Both the position numbers and the translations under genes were made by a program. Shown in pieces: positions 7,850 to 18,400 of a stretch of DNA of 64,000 bases. This DNA is from Amycolatopsis sp. NBRC 101858 (GTDB taxonomy: Bacteria; Actinomycetota; Actinomycetes; Mycobacteriales; Pseudonocardiaceae). Position 1 is the stretch's first letter, and each line of letters begins with the position of its first letter. The notes under the pieces were generated by a model. That model worked only from the letters and a program-made list of their open reading frames with translations. It made no database searches and was not told the origin of the DNA. The stretch is from contig NZ_BSTD01000003.1 in assembly GCF_030269325.1 (NCBI RefSeq), positions 744,001 through 808,000 of the forward strand, in the 5' to 3' direction.

Positions 7850-8821
7850 TCATTCACTCCCTTCCGCCGCGAGCGCGCGGGCCGTCTCGAGAACCTTGTG
7901 CTCCTCCGGCTGCGCGCCGTTGTGGGAGCGGTACTGCACGCTGTCCTTGGTGAGGTCCATGAACGCGGCCTCGAGGCTGGCGCGGACCGGCGTGAGCTCG
8001 TGCAGCCCGAGCCGGCGCTCCAGCGCGAGGTCGCCGATCTCCGGCGCGTCCAGGCCGACGACGTTGAGCGAGCCGTCGTCCAGCTTCGTCACCTTGCCGC
8101 CCGCCCGCTCCAGGGCTTCGGCGAGCTCGGCGGCCTGCGGCGAGACCACGTGGACGTGGCTGCGCGCGCTGCGCTGGGTGAAGTCGGCGATCGGCATGTC
8201 GGCGATGAGCTCGCCCCGGCCGATCACGATGACGTGCGCGGCGGTCTCTTCCATCTCGTTCATCAGGTGGCTCGACACGAAGACCGTCCGCCCCTCGGCG
8301 GCGAGGTCCTGCATCAGGGTCCTGATCCAGTAGATGCCCTCGGGGTCGAGGCCGTTGACCGGCTCGTCGAACAGCAGCGTCGGCGGGTCGCCCAGGAGGG
8401 CGGTCGCGATGCCGAGCCGCTGGTACATGCCCAGGGAGAAGTTGCCGACCTTCTTGCCCGCGACGTCGGTGAGGCCGACGGTGTCGAGCACCTCGTCCAC
8501 CCGCTTGCGGGGGATGCCGCCGGCCTGCGCCACCCACTGCAGGTGCCGGTACGCCGTGCGCGCACCGTGGACGGCCTTCGCGTCGAGCAGCGCCCCGACC
8601 TCCCGCATCGGCGCGGGCAGGTCCCGGTAGGCCTTGCCGTTGACCGTGACCGAGCCGCCGCTGGGGGCGTCCAGGCCGAGGATCATCCGCATCGTGGTCG
8701 ACTTGCCCGCCCCGTTGGGCCCCAGGAAACCGGTCACGACGCCAGGCTTGATGTCGAACGACAGGCCGTTGACGGCCGTCGTGTCCCCGTATCGCTTCGT
8801 CAGATCTCGTGCTGTGATCAA
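7850..8821 (-). CDS. ABC exporter ATP-binding protein (DrrA-like)
   Basis: 323 residues. Walker A GPNGAGKST is at about 33-41, signature NFSLGMYQRLGIA at about 135, Walker B TLLFDEPVNGLDP at about 155 and switch His in VFVSSHLMNE. The roughly 100-residue C-terminal extension after the ATPase core is typical of DrrA-type exporter ATPases. The gene ends two bases before the permease ATG. It is preceded by 275 non-coding bases that contain a short inverted repeat near 8896-8909. Likely partner of the permease in metabolite export or self-resistance. Confidence 0.88.
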   Translation of the reverse strand: MITARDLTKRYGDTTAVNGLSFDIKPGVVTGFLGPNGAGKSTTMRMILGLDAPSGGSVTVNGKAYRDLPAPMREVGALLDAKAVHGARTAYRHLQWVAQAGGIPRKRVDEVLDTVGLTDVAGKKVGNFSLGMYQRLGIATALLGDPPTLLFDEPVNGLDPEGIYWIRTLMQDLAAEGRTVFVSSHLMNEMEETAAHVIVIGRGELIADMPIADFTQRSARSHVHVVSPQAAELAEALERAGGKVTKLDDGSLNVVGLDAPEIGDLALERRLGLHELTPVRASLEAAFMDLTKDSVQYRSHNGAQPEEHKVLETARALAAEGSE

Positions 8822-8895
8822 GCGCCTGCTCCGTATCCGAATCCTGTAGTACCTGAGGACAAGTCAACCGGCTGCCACCGCCGCCGGGCTAGTAC

Positions 8896-8909
8896 ACAAG
8901 GTCGCTTGT
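8896..8909. promoter_or_regulatory. Possible operator before the ABC exporter genes
   Basis: An ACAAG-N4-CTTGT inverted repeat lies about 75 bases upstream of the ATPase start, next to a TACTAG (minus strand) that could be its -10 element. It resembles a short TetR-type site, but no regulator gene is adjacent. Confidence 0.3.
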
Positions 8910-9096
8910 CACCGCAACCAAAGTTGCAACCCCCGTACCTGCGTGATCTTCCCAGCACCCGGCGCGACCGGCAACTCGGGAGAACGTCAACTTTCGATGG
9001 TCGGAAGACGACTTTCGAGGACTCACAACGGTGATCACCGTGTGCTTGAATCGATCACAAGAGATTTCGTCGACCACTTTTCACGAGGAGTTTCCG

Positions 9097-9309
9097 ATGG
9101 CCAAAGAACAAGGACGTCCCTTCGTTTCCCTCGTCATGGGACTGATTCTCGTCGCGGGCGGGGTCGCGATCATCATCAACGCGGGAGAGCACACCATCGG
9201 CGTGATCGGCGGCGGGGTCACCATCGTCGTGGGCCTGCTGTTCTTCGTGCGCAGCGCCACTTCCCGCAAGACGACGGCCGCCGGACGGCGCCGGTTCTTC
9301 ATCTCCTGA
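9097..9309 (+). CDS. Small two-helix membrane protein of unknown function
   Basis: 70 residues. ATG 9097 is chosen over an upstream in-frame start at 9031 because a perfect GAGGAG (9085-9090) lies six bases before it. The protein begins MAKEQGRP, then has two hydrophobic helices (about 11-30 and 35-55, glycine-rich GVIGGGVTIVVGLLFFV) and a short basic tail. I do not recognise a family. It lies between the exporter genes and the PKS and ends at a hairpin facing the PKS. Confidence 0.6.
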   Translation: MAKEQGRPFVSLVMGLILVAGGVAIIINAGEHTIGVIGGGVTIVVGLLFFVRSATSRKTTAAGRRRFFIS

Positions 9310-9340
9310 AACACCTGAAACCTGCCATCGACGGAACTCG

Positions 9341-9385
9341 GCGGCCGTCCTGGTGTCCCGGTCGGGGGGTCACCAGGACGGCCGC
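9341..9385. terminator. Bidirectional hairpin terminator
   Basis: A perfect 15-bp stem (9341-9355 with 9371-9385) closes a 15-base loop between the convergent small membrane protein and PKS genes. It is followed by a short T-run at 9390-9394 for plus-strand transcripts. Confidence 0.75.
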
Positions 9386-9402
9386 TTCCGTTTTGCGCGA
9401 GG

Positions 9403-12400
9403 CTATTCGTCGCCGAGGGCCAGCCGCACGAGGTCGTCGACCCCCATCTCGCCGAACGCGTCGTCGTCGGGGGATTCCGGGGCCGCGCCGCCGTCCCGCA
9501 GCTTCAGCACCGCCTCCAGCAACCCCGCCTCGCGGAACCGGGCGACCGGAATGGACGCGAGTGCCGCGCGGAACTCCTGGTCCTCGTCCGCCTCCACCGA
9601 GGGGGAGTCCGGGAACAGCTCCTCCCCCACGTAGCCGGCCAGCGCCGCCGGCGTCGGGTAGTCGAAGATCAGCGTCGCCGGCAGGCGGATCCCGCTCGCC
9701 GCGCTGAGGCGGTTGCGCAGCTCCACCGCGGTCAGCGAGTCGAAGCCCAGCTCCTTGAACACCCGCAGCGGGTCGACGGTCTCCGCGCCGCCGTAGCCCA
9801 GCACCGCGCCCACCTGCGCGCACACCAGGTCCAGCAGTGCCTGCCGCCGGTCCTCACCGGACGTCCCGGCGAGCCGCTGCCGCAGGTCGGCCTCCGCCGC
9901 TCCCGCACCGGCCGTGCGGCGCCGGACGGCGGTCCGGACCACTCCGCGCAGCTGCTCCGGGACGTCGGTCGAGCCCAGCACGCGCGCGTCGACCAGCATC
10001 GGCACCAGCACCGCGTCGGGCGCGCCCAGCGCCGCGTCGAACAGCGCCAGTCCCTGGTCGGCCGGCAGCGGCGGCAGTCCGGACCGCGCCATGCGGCGCA
10101 CGTCGGCGTCGGACAGGCTCGCCGTCATGCCGCCGGTCGGCAGCCACGGGCCCCAGGCCAGCGCCAACGCGGGCAGCCCGGCCGCTCGCCGGTGCCGGGC
10201 GAGTGCGTCCAGGAAAGCGTTTGCGGCCGCGTAGTTGCCCTGCCCCGGCGCCCCGAGCACCCCGGCCGCCGAGGAGAACAGGACGAACGCGGACAGATCG
10301 AGGTCTCGCGTCAGCTCGTCCAGGTTCGCCGCCGCGACGACCTTCGGCCGCAGCACGGCGTCCAGCCGCTCCGGGGTCAGCGCACCGACGAGCCCGTCGT
10401 CGAGCACCCCGGCCGCGTGCACCACGGCGGTCAGCGGATGCTGCCGCGGCACGTCGGCCAGCAGCTTCGCAAGCGCTTCCCGGTCCGCCGCGTCACACGC
10501 CACGACCGTCGTCTCGGCTCCGAGCGAGGCCAGCTCGGTCCGTAGTTCCTCGACGCCCTCGGCCACCGGACCGCGCCGGCTCGCCAGCAGCAGGTGCCGG
10601 ACGCCGGAGTCCGCGAGGTGCCGGGCCAGCAGCCGCCCGAGCCCGCCGGTGCCGCCGGTGATCAGCACGGTGCCGTGCGGGTCGAGCGGTGCGGGCACGG
10701 TCAGCACGACCTTGCCGACGTGCTTCGCCTGGCTCACGTGCCGGAACGCCGCGGGCGCGCGCCGGACGTCCCAGGCGGTGACCGGGACCGGGGTCAGCAC
10801 CCCGGCCTCGAACCACTCCAGCAGGCGGTCGAACAGCTCGCGGATCCGGTCGTACCCGGCCTCGACCAGGTCGAACGCCTGGTACCGGACGCCCGGGTGC
10901 TCGGCCGCGACGCGTTCGGGGTCGCGCACGTCGGTCTTGCCCATCTCCAGGAACCGGCCGCCGCGCGGCAGCAACCGCAGGGATGCGTCCACGAAGTCCC
11001 CGGCGAGGGAGTCGAGCACGACGTCGACACCGCGTCCGCCGGTCGCCGCACGGAACTCCGCCTCGAAGTCGAGCGTGCGCGACGACGCGATGTGGTCGTC
11101 CGCCAGGCCCGAAGCCCGCAGCGTGTCCCACTTGCCCGCGCTCGCAGTGCCGTACACCTCGGCGCCGAGCTGCCTCGCGAGCTGGACCGCGGCCATGCCG
11201 ACGCCGCCCGCCGCCGCGTGCACCAGCACGGTTTCGCCGGGTTGCAGGTCACCGAGGTCGGTCAGGGCGTAGAGCGCGGTCAGGAACACCACCGGCACCG
11301 AAGCGCCCTGGGCGAACGACAGCCCGGCGGGCAGCCGGCAGAGCATGCGCTCGTCGACCTCCGCCACCGGCCCGAACGCGCCGCCGAACATGCCCATCAC
11401 GCGGTCGCCCGGCGCGAACCGGGTGACGCCGTCGCCGACCGCCGTGACGACCCCGGCGCCTTCCAGTCCCGGCGAGGTGGCCGGGCCCGGGTACATGCCG
11501 AGCGTGTTGAGCACGTCCCGGAAGTTCACGCCCGCGGCGCGCACGGAGATCCGCACCGCGCCCGGCGCGACCGGTTCGGCGAATTCGGGGCAGGGCACGA
11601 CGGTCAGCCCGTCGAGGGTGCCGCGGTCGGCGATGTCGACCCGCCAGTCCCCGGCGGGGACGGTGAGCGCGTCCGAACCCTTGGCCAGCCGCGCCACCCG
11701 GGCCGTGCCGGCGCGGACCGCGACCTGGTTCTCCCCCGTCGCCAGCGCGGCGGGAAGCTCGGCAACGTCACCGGCGTCCAGCAGCACGAAGCGGCCGGGG
11801 TGCTCCGACTGCGCCGAGCGCACCAGGCCCCAGACCGCGGCGAGCGCGGGATCGGCCGGGCCGTCACCTTCTTCGGTGACGACCGCGCCGGAGGTCAGCA
11901 GCGCGAGTTTCGCCTCGGCGAACCGCTCGTCGGCGAGCCAGGTCTGCACGAGGGCGAGCGCGTCGTGCGTCGCCTCGCGCACCGACCGCGTCGCGAAGGG
12001 GACCACGACGACGTCCGGGACGTCGGTGACGTCCGCGAGTGAGCCGACGACCGTCCACGACGGATCCACCCCGTCACCGTCGTGGACGGGCCAGGTCAGC
12101 CGGTAGAGCGCGTCCGGCCGGGCCACGAGCTGGTCCGGCGAGAACTCCCTCAGGGCCAGGGAATCCACGGTCGCGACGGCCCGCCCGGCGGAGTCGGCGA
12201 TCGCGATCGCGAGGGACTCAGGCCCGGTCTTGGTGAGCCGCACCCGCAGGCCGCGCGCGCCCTCGGCGTGCAGCGACACGCCGCGCCAGGAGAACGGCAG
12301 CCTGCCGTTCGGGGCGGGGGCGAACGGCAGGAAGGCCGCCGCGTGCAGGACCGCGTCGAGCAGCGCCGGGTGCAGCCCGAACGCCGACGTGTCCGCGTCC

Positions 12401-15400
12401 TCGGGGAGCTCGACCTCCGCGAAGACGTCTTCGCCGTGGCGCCAGGCCTTCCGCAGGCCCTGGAAGACGGGACCGTAGCCGAACCCGCTGTCCGCGAGCC
12501 GGTCGTAGAGCCCGTCCGTCTCGAGGAGCTCGGCGCCCGCGGGCGGCCATTCGGTGAGGTCGTCGCCGCGTACCGGGACCGCCGGCGTCAGCACGCCGCT
12601 CGCGTGCAAGGTCCAGGGACTGTCGGGGGCGGCGTCCTCGGGGCGCGAGTGGATGGTCAGGGAGCACGCGCCGGACTCGTCCGGCGCGCCGGTCAGGACC
12701 TGGAGCCGGACACCGCCGGTCGCGGGCAGCACCAGCGGCGCCCCGAGCGTCAGCTCCTCGACCTGTGTCCGGCCGGCGCGGTCGCCCGCGTCGACGGCGA
12801 GTTCGACGAACGCCGTCCCGGGGAAGAGCACCGAGCCGCCGATACCGTGGTCGGCGAGCCAGGGATGGGTGCGCAGGGAGAGCCGTCCGGTGCCGAGGAC
12901 GCCCGCGGCCCCGGCCAGTTCGGCGGTGGCGCCGAGGAACGGGTGCGGGCTGGCGGCCAGTCCGGCGGTCGCGACGTCGCCGGTGCGTCCCGCGGACCCG
13001 GGCCAGAACCGGCGGCGCTGGAAGGCATACGTCGGCAGCTCGGCCCGCTCGCCTGCCGCGACCAACGTCGTCCAGTCCGGGGAGAAGCCGTGGACGTGGG
13101 CCTCGGCCACCGCGGTCAGGACAGCCTCGACGTCGGGACGCTTGCGCCGCTGGGTCGCGGTGACGAAGACTTCGCCGTCGACGCAGTCGCCGACCATCGC
13201 CGAAAGCACGGCGTCCGGGCCGACCTCGACGAACCGGGTGACGCCGAGGGCAGCGAGCCGGGCGACGCCGTCGGCGAAGCGCACCTCGTCGCGCACGTGC
13301 CGGACCCAGTGCTCGGGCCCGGTGGCGGTGACGAGCCGGCCGGTGAGGTTCGAGACCAGCCCGATCTTCGGGTCCTGGTAGGACAGTCCGGCCGCGACCT
13401 CGCGGAAGCGTGCGAGCATCGGGTCCATCAGCGGGGAGTGGAACGCGTGGCTGGTGCGCAGCCGCTTGGTTTCCCGGCCCAGCTGCGTGAAGTGCGCGGC
13501 GATGCCGAGGACGTCCTCTTCGACGCCGGACACGACGACCGAGGTGGGCCCGTTGACGGCGGCGATCCCGGCCGACGCGGTGAGCAGCGGCCGGACCTCG
13601 TCCTCGGTCGCCCGCACGGCCACCATCGCCCCGGTCGCGGGCAGCTCCTGCATGAGCCGGCCGCGCGCGGCGACCAGCGTGCAGGCGTCGTCGAGGCTCA
13701 GCACCCCGGCCACGTGGGCGGCCGCGAGCTCGCCGACGGAGTGGCCCATGACGAAGTCCGGGGTCAGCCCCCACGACTCCAGCAGGCGGAACAGCGCCAC
13801 CTCGACCGCGAACAGGGCGGGCTGGGCGAAGCGCGTCTGGTCGAGCCGCTCGCCGCCCTCGGCGATCACCTCGCGCAGCGGGAGGTCGAACCGCGCGCAG
13901 GCCGCGTCGAAGGCGTCGGCGAACACCGGGAACGCCTCGCGCAGCGCGAGTCCCATGCCCGAGCGCTGGGCGCCCTGGCCGGTGAAGAGGAACGCCGAAC
14001 GGCCCTCGTCGGAGACGCGACCGCGCACGACGCCGGGGCCATCCCCGCCCTCGGCGAGCAGCCGCAGGTTCGTCAGCGCGGTGTCCCGATCGGGGGCCAG
14101 GACGACCGCCCGGTGGTCGAACGCGGTCCGGGCGGCCAGCGCGGAGCCGATGTCGTGGGCCGCCACCGGAAGCAGGGCGGCGGCCTGCGCGGCCAGCGCC
14201 GCCTCGGTGTGCCCGGACAGCGGCCAGAGAAGCGACGCCGTCTCGTCCACAATGGACTCGACAGATGCGGGAGCCTGCTCCAGCACGGCGTGCGCGTTGG
14301 TGCCACTGAAGCCGAACGCGGACACCGCGGCCCGGCGCGGGCGGTCGGCCGCGGGCCAGGCGACGGGCTCGGTCAGCAGCCGGACGTGCCCGGCGGTCCA
14401 GTCGACCCGCTCCGACGGGACGTCGGCGTGCAGCGTGCGCGGCAGCACCTCGTTATTCAGCGAGAGGACCATCTTGAGCACGCCGGCGACCCCGGCGGCG
14501 GCCTGGGTGTGGCCGAGGTTGGACTTGATCGCGCCGAGCCAGAGGGGACGCTCGCGGTCCTGCCCGTAGGTGGCGAGCAGCGCCTGGGCCTCGATCGGGT
14601 CGCCGAGCCGCGTGCCGGTGCCGTGCGCCTCGACGGCGTCCACATCGGACGGCGTCAGCCCGGCGTCGGCGAGGGCGGCGAGGATGACGCGTTGCTGGGA
14701 AGGGCCGTTCGGGGCGGTGAGCCCGTTGCTCGACCCGTCCTGGTTCACCGCCGAGCCGCGCAGCACCGCCAGGACGCGACGGCCGTTGCGCTGAGCGTCG
14801 GACAGCCGCTCCAGCAGCAGGATCCCGGCGCCCTCCGACCAGCCGGTGCCATCGGCGGCGTCGCCGAAGGCCTTGCAGCGGCCGTCCTCGGCCAGTCCGC
14901 GCTGCCGGCTGAACTCCACGAACCCGGCGGGTGTCGACATCACGGTGACCCCGCCGGCCAGCGCCAGCGAGCACTCGCCGGACCGCAGTGACTGCGCCGC
15001 GAGGTGCAGTGCGACCAGCGACGACGAGCACGCCGTGTCGACCGTGACGGCCGGGCCTTCGAGCCCGAAGGTGTAGGAGACGCGGCCGGACAGCACGCTC
15101 GCCGCGTTGCCGGTGCCGAGGTGCCCGGCGACGTCGTCCGCCGAGTCCCGCAGCAGCGTCGAGTAGTCCTGGCCGTTGGTCCCGGCGAAGACGCCGGTGC
15201 GGCTGCCGCGCAGTGCCGACGGGTCGATCCCCGCACGTTCGAAGGCCTCCCAGGAGGTCTCCAGCAGCAGCCGCTGCTGCGGGTCCATCGCGACGGCTTC
15301 GCGCGGCGACACCTCGAAGAACTCCGGGTCGAACCCGGCCGCGTCGGCGAGGAAGCCGCCTTCGCGCGTGTAGCAGGTGCCGGGGTGGTCGGGGTCCGGG

Positions 15401-18400
15401 TGGTAGAGCGTGTCGAGGTCCCAGCCGCGGTCGCCGGGGAACGGTGAGATGACGTCACGCCCGGCTTCGAGGAGTTCCCACAGCTGCTCGGGCGTGCTGA
15501 CCCCGCCGGGGAAGCGGCAGCTCATCGCCACGATCGCGATCGGCTCGTCACCGGCCCGCGTGGTCGTTTCGGCGGGCGCGACGTCGGCCGCGCCGAGCAG
15601 GTGCTCGGCGAGCGCACGCGGCGTCGGGTGGTCGAAGATCAGCGTCGAGGGCAGCGTCAGGCCGGTCTCGCGGCCGAGCGCGTTGCGCAGTTCGACCGCG
15701 GTCAGCGAGTCGAAGCCGAGGTCGGCGAACGGCCGGTCCGCGCGCACGGACGCCGCCGAGTGGCCGAGCACCGCGGCCACCTGGGCGCGGACCAGTCCGA
15801 GCGCGTCGGCGGGAACCCCGGACGGCGCCGGCGATTCCCCGGTGAGCCCGCTGAGCAGCGGCCGGGTGGCGTCGAGGTGGTCGGTGGCGAGGTCGATGGG
15901 CACGACCAGCGCGTCGGGAGCGGCGAGAGCCCGGTCGAACAGCGCCAGCGCGTCACGGGCGGACAGCGGCCGCACGCCGCCTTGGCGCATGCGGGCCACG
16001 TCGGCGTCGGTCAGCTGCCCGGTCATCCCGCCGTCCGGCCCCCACGGGCCCCAAGCCAGCGACACCGCGGGCAGGCCCAGCTCTTGCCGGTGCTCGGCGA
16101 GCGCGTCGAGGAAGGTGTTGCCTGCCGCGTAGTTGCCTTGCCCGGCGCCCCCGAGGACCCCGGCAGCGGAAGAGAACAGGACGAACGCGGACAGTCCTTC
16201 GGTCAGCTCGTGCAGGTGCCAAGCTGCGTCGAGCTTGGGCCGCAGCACGGCGTCGAGCCGCTCGGGGGTCAGCGACGAGACGACGCCGTCGTCGAGCACC
16301 CCGGCGGTGTGCACCACGGCGCTCAGCGAGCCGATCTCCCCGAGCAGCTCGGCCAGGGCGTCCCGGTCGGTGACGTCGCAGGCGGCCAGCACGACTTCAG
16401 CGCCTTCGGTCGCCAGCTCGGCCTGAAGCTCGTGCGCACCAGGCGAATCCGGGCCACGCCGGCTCGCGAGCACGAGCCGCCGGACGCCGTGCGTCCGGAC
16501 GAGGTGCCGGGCGAGTTCACCGCCGAGCGAACCGGCCCCGCCGGTGATGAGCACGGTGCCGTCCAAGCGACCGGTTTCGTCCGAAGTGGACTCGACGAGC
16601 CGGGGCGCGGTGACCCGGCCGCCGGCGTAGCTCGCTTCCGTTTCCCCCCAAGCAAGTACGGTCGGCACCTCGTCCGCCAGGAGGAACCGGCCGGGGTGCT
16701 CGGCCTGCGCGGAACGGACCAGGCCCCGCACCGCGGCACCGGCGAGCCCGCGGGTGACGAAGACGAGCTTGGAGTGCGCGTAGCGGTCGTCGGCCAGCCA
16801 GGTCCGCAGCATTTCCAGGGCTTCGCGCGCCAGCCCGTGGGCAGCCTCGACCAGATCTCCCTCAGCCTCGAACCGGTAGAAGACCACCGGCGGGACGTCG
16901 GCACCCAAGTCGTGCCAGTCGACCGCCTCGACGGCCTCGGCCGCCACGGGAACCTGCTCGACGCGGTACAGCGCACCGGCCGGCTTGACCGCCCGCTGCC
17001 CGTCCAGCCAATAGCGTTCCCGCTGGAAGGCGTAGGTCGGCAGGTCCACGACCCGCGCGCCCCGCCCGGCGAACACGGCTTCCCAGTCCGGGCTGAACCC
17101 GGCAACGTGCAGCCGCCCGACGGCTTCGGTGAAGGTGCGCACCTCGTCCCGGTCCCGGCGCAGGACCGGCACCACCACCGCGTCCGGCACGCAGTCCCCG
17201 GCCATCGCGGCGGCCGCGCCACCGGGCCCGGGCGTGACGAAGCGCGTCACGCAGTTCGCGGCGAGCCAGCGCATCCCGTCGTGGAACCGGACGGTGGCGC
17301 GGACGTGCTCGACCCAGTACTCCGCGGAAGCGACATCGGCCGGTTCGCCGGTCACGTTCGAGACCACGGGGATCTTCGGCGCCGTGTAGGCGACGGTCTT
17401 CGCGACCGCGCGGAACGCGTCCAGGATCGAGTCCATGTGCGGCGAGTGGAACGCGTGGCTGACCCGCAGCCGCTTCGACCCGGCGAACCGCGCGGCGATC
17501 TCCTCGACGGCGTCGACGTCACCGGAGACGACGACGGCCTCGGGCCCGTTGACCGCCGCGATGGCGACGCCCTCGCCCAGCAGCGGCCGGACCTCGCCCT
17601 CGGTGGCGCGCAGGGCGGCCATCGCCCCTTCGGCCGTCACCGACTGCATGAGCCGCGCCCGTGCGGCGACCAGCCGGCACGCGTCCGCGAGGTCGAACAC
17701 CCCGGCGACGTGCGCGGCGGCCAGCTCGCCGATCGAGTGACCCATGACGAAGTCCGGCGTCAGGCCCCACGAAACGAGCAGCCGGTGGAGCGCGACCTCC
17801 ACGGCGAACAGCGCGGGCTGCGTCACCTCGGTCCGGTCCAGGTCACCGCCGTCGAAGAGCTGCTCGCGCAGGCCAGCGAAGCCCGCACAGACCTCGTCGA
17901 AAGCTTCGGCGAAGACGGGGAAAGCCGCGTACAGCTCGCGTCCCATGCCCGGCTGCTGCGCGCCTTGGCCCGCGAACACGTAAGCCGTCTTGCCCGGCGT
18001 GGTCTCGCCGACGGACGCCAGCTCGGTGAGACCGTCCCGCAGCTCTTCGGCGGTCTCCGCCAGCACGACGGCCCGGTGCTCGAACGCCGCCCGCGTGGTG
18101 GCCAGGGAGTAGGCGAGGTCGACCGGCCGATGTCCGTCCACATGCGACAGCAACCGATCGGCCTGCTCGCGCAGCGCCTCGGGGCTCTTCGCCGACAGGA
18201 CCACGGGAACCAGCCCGGCCGAACCTTCCGGCTCGACGGGTTCGAGGGCGGGCGCCTGCTCGATGATCGTGTGCGCGTTGGTGCCGCTCACACCGAAGGA
18301 CGAGACCCCGGCCCGGCGCGGCCGCTCGCCCGCGGGCCACGCGACGGCCTCCTGCAGCAGCTCGACCTCGCCCGCATCCCAGTCCACTTTGGACGACGGG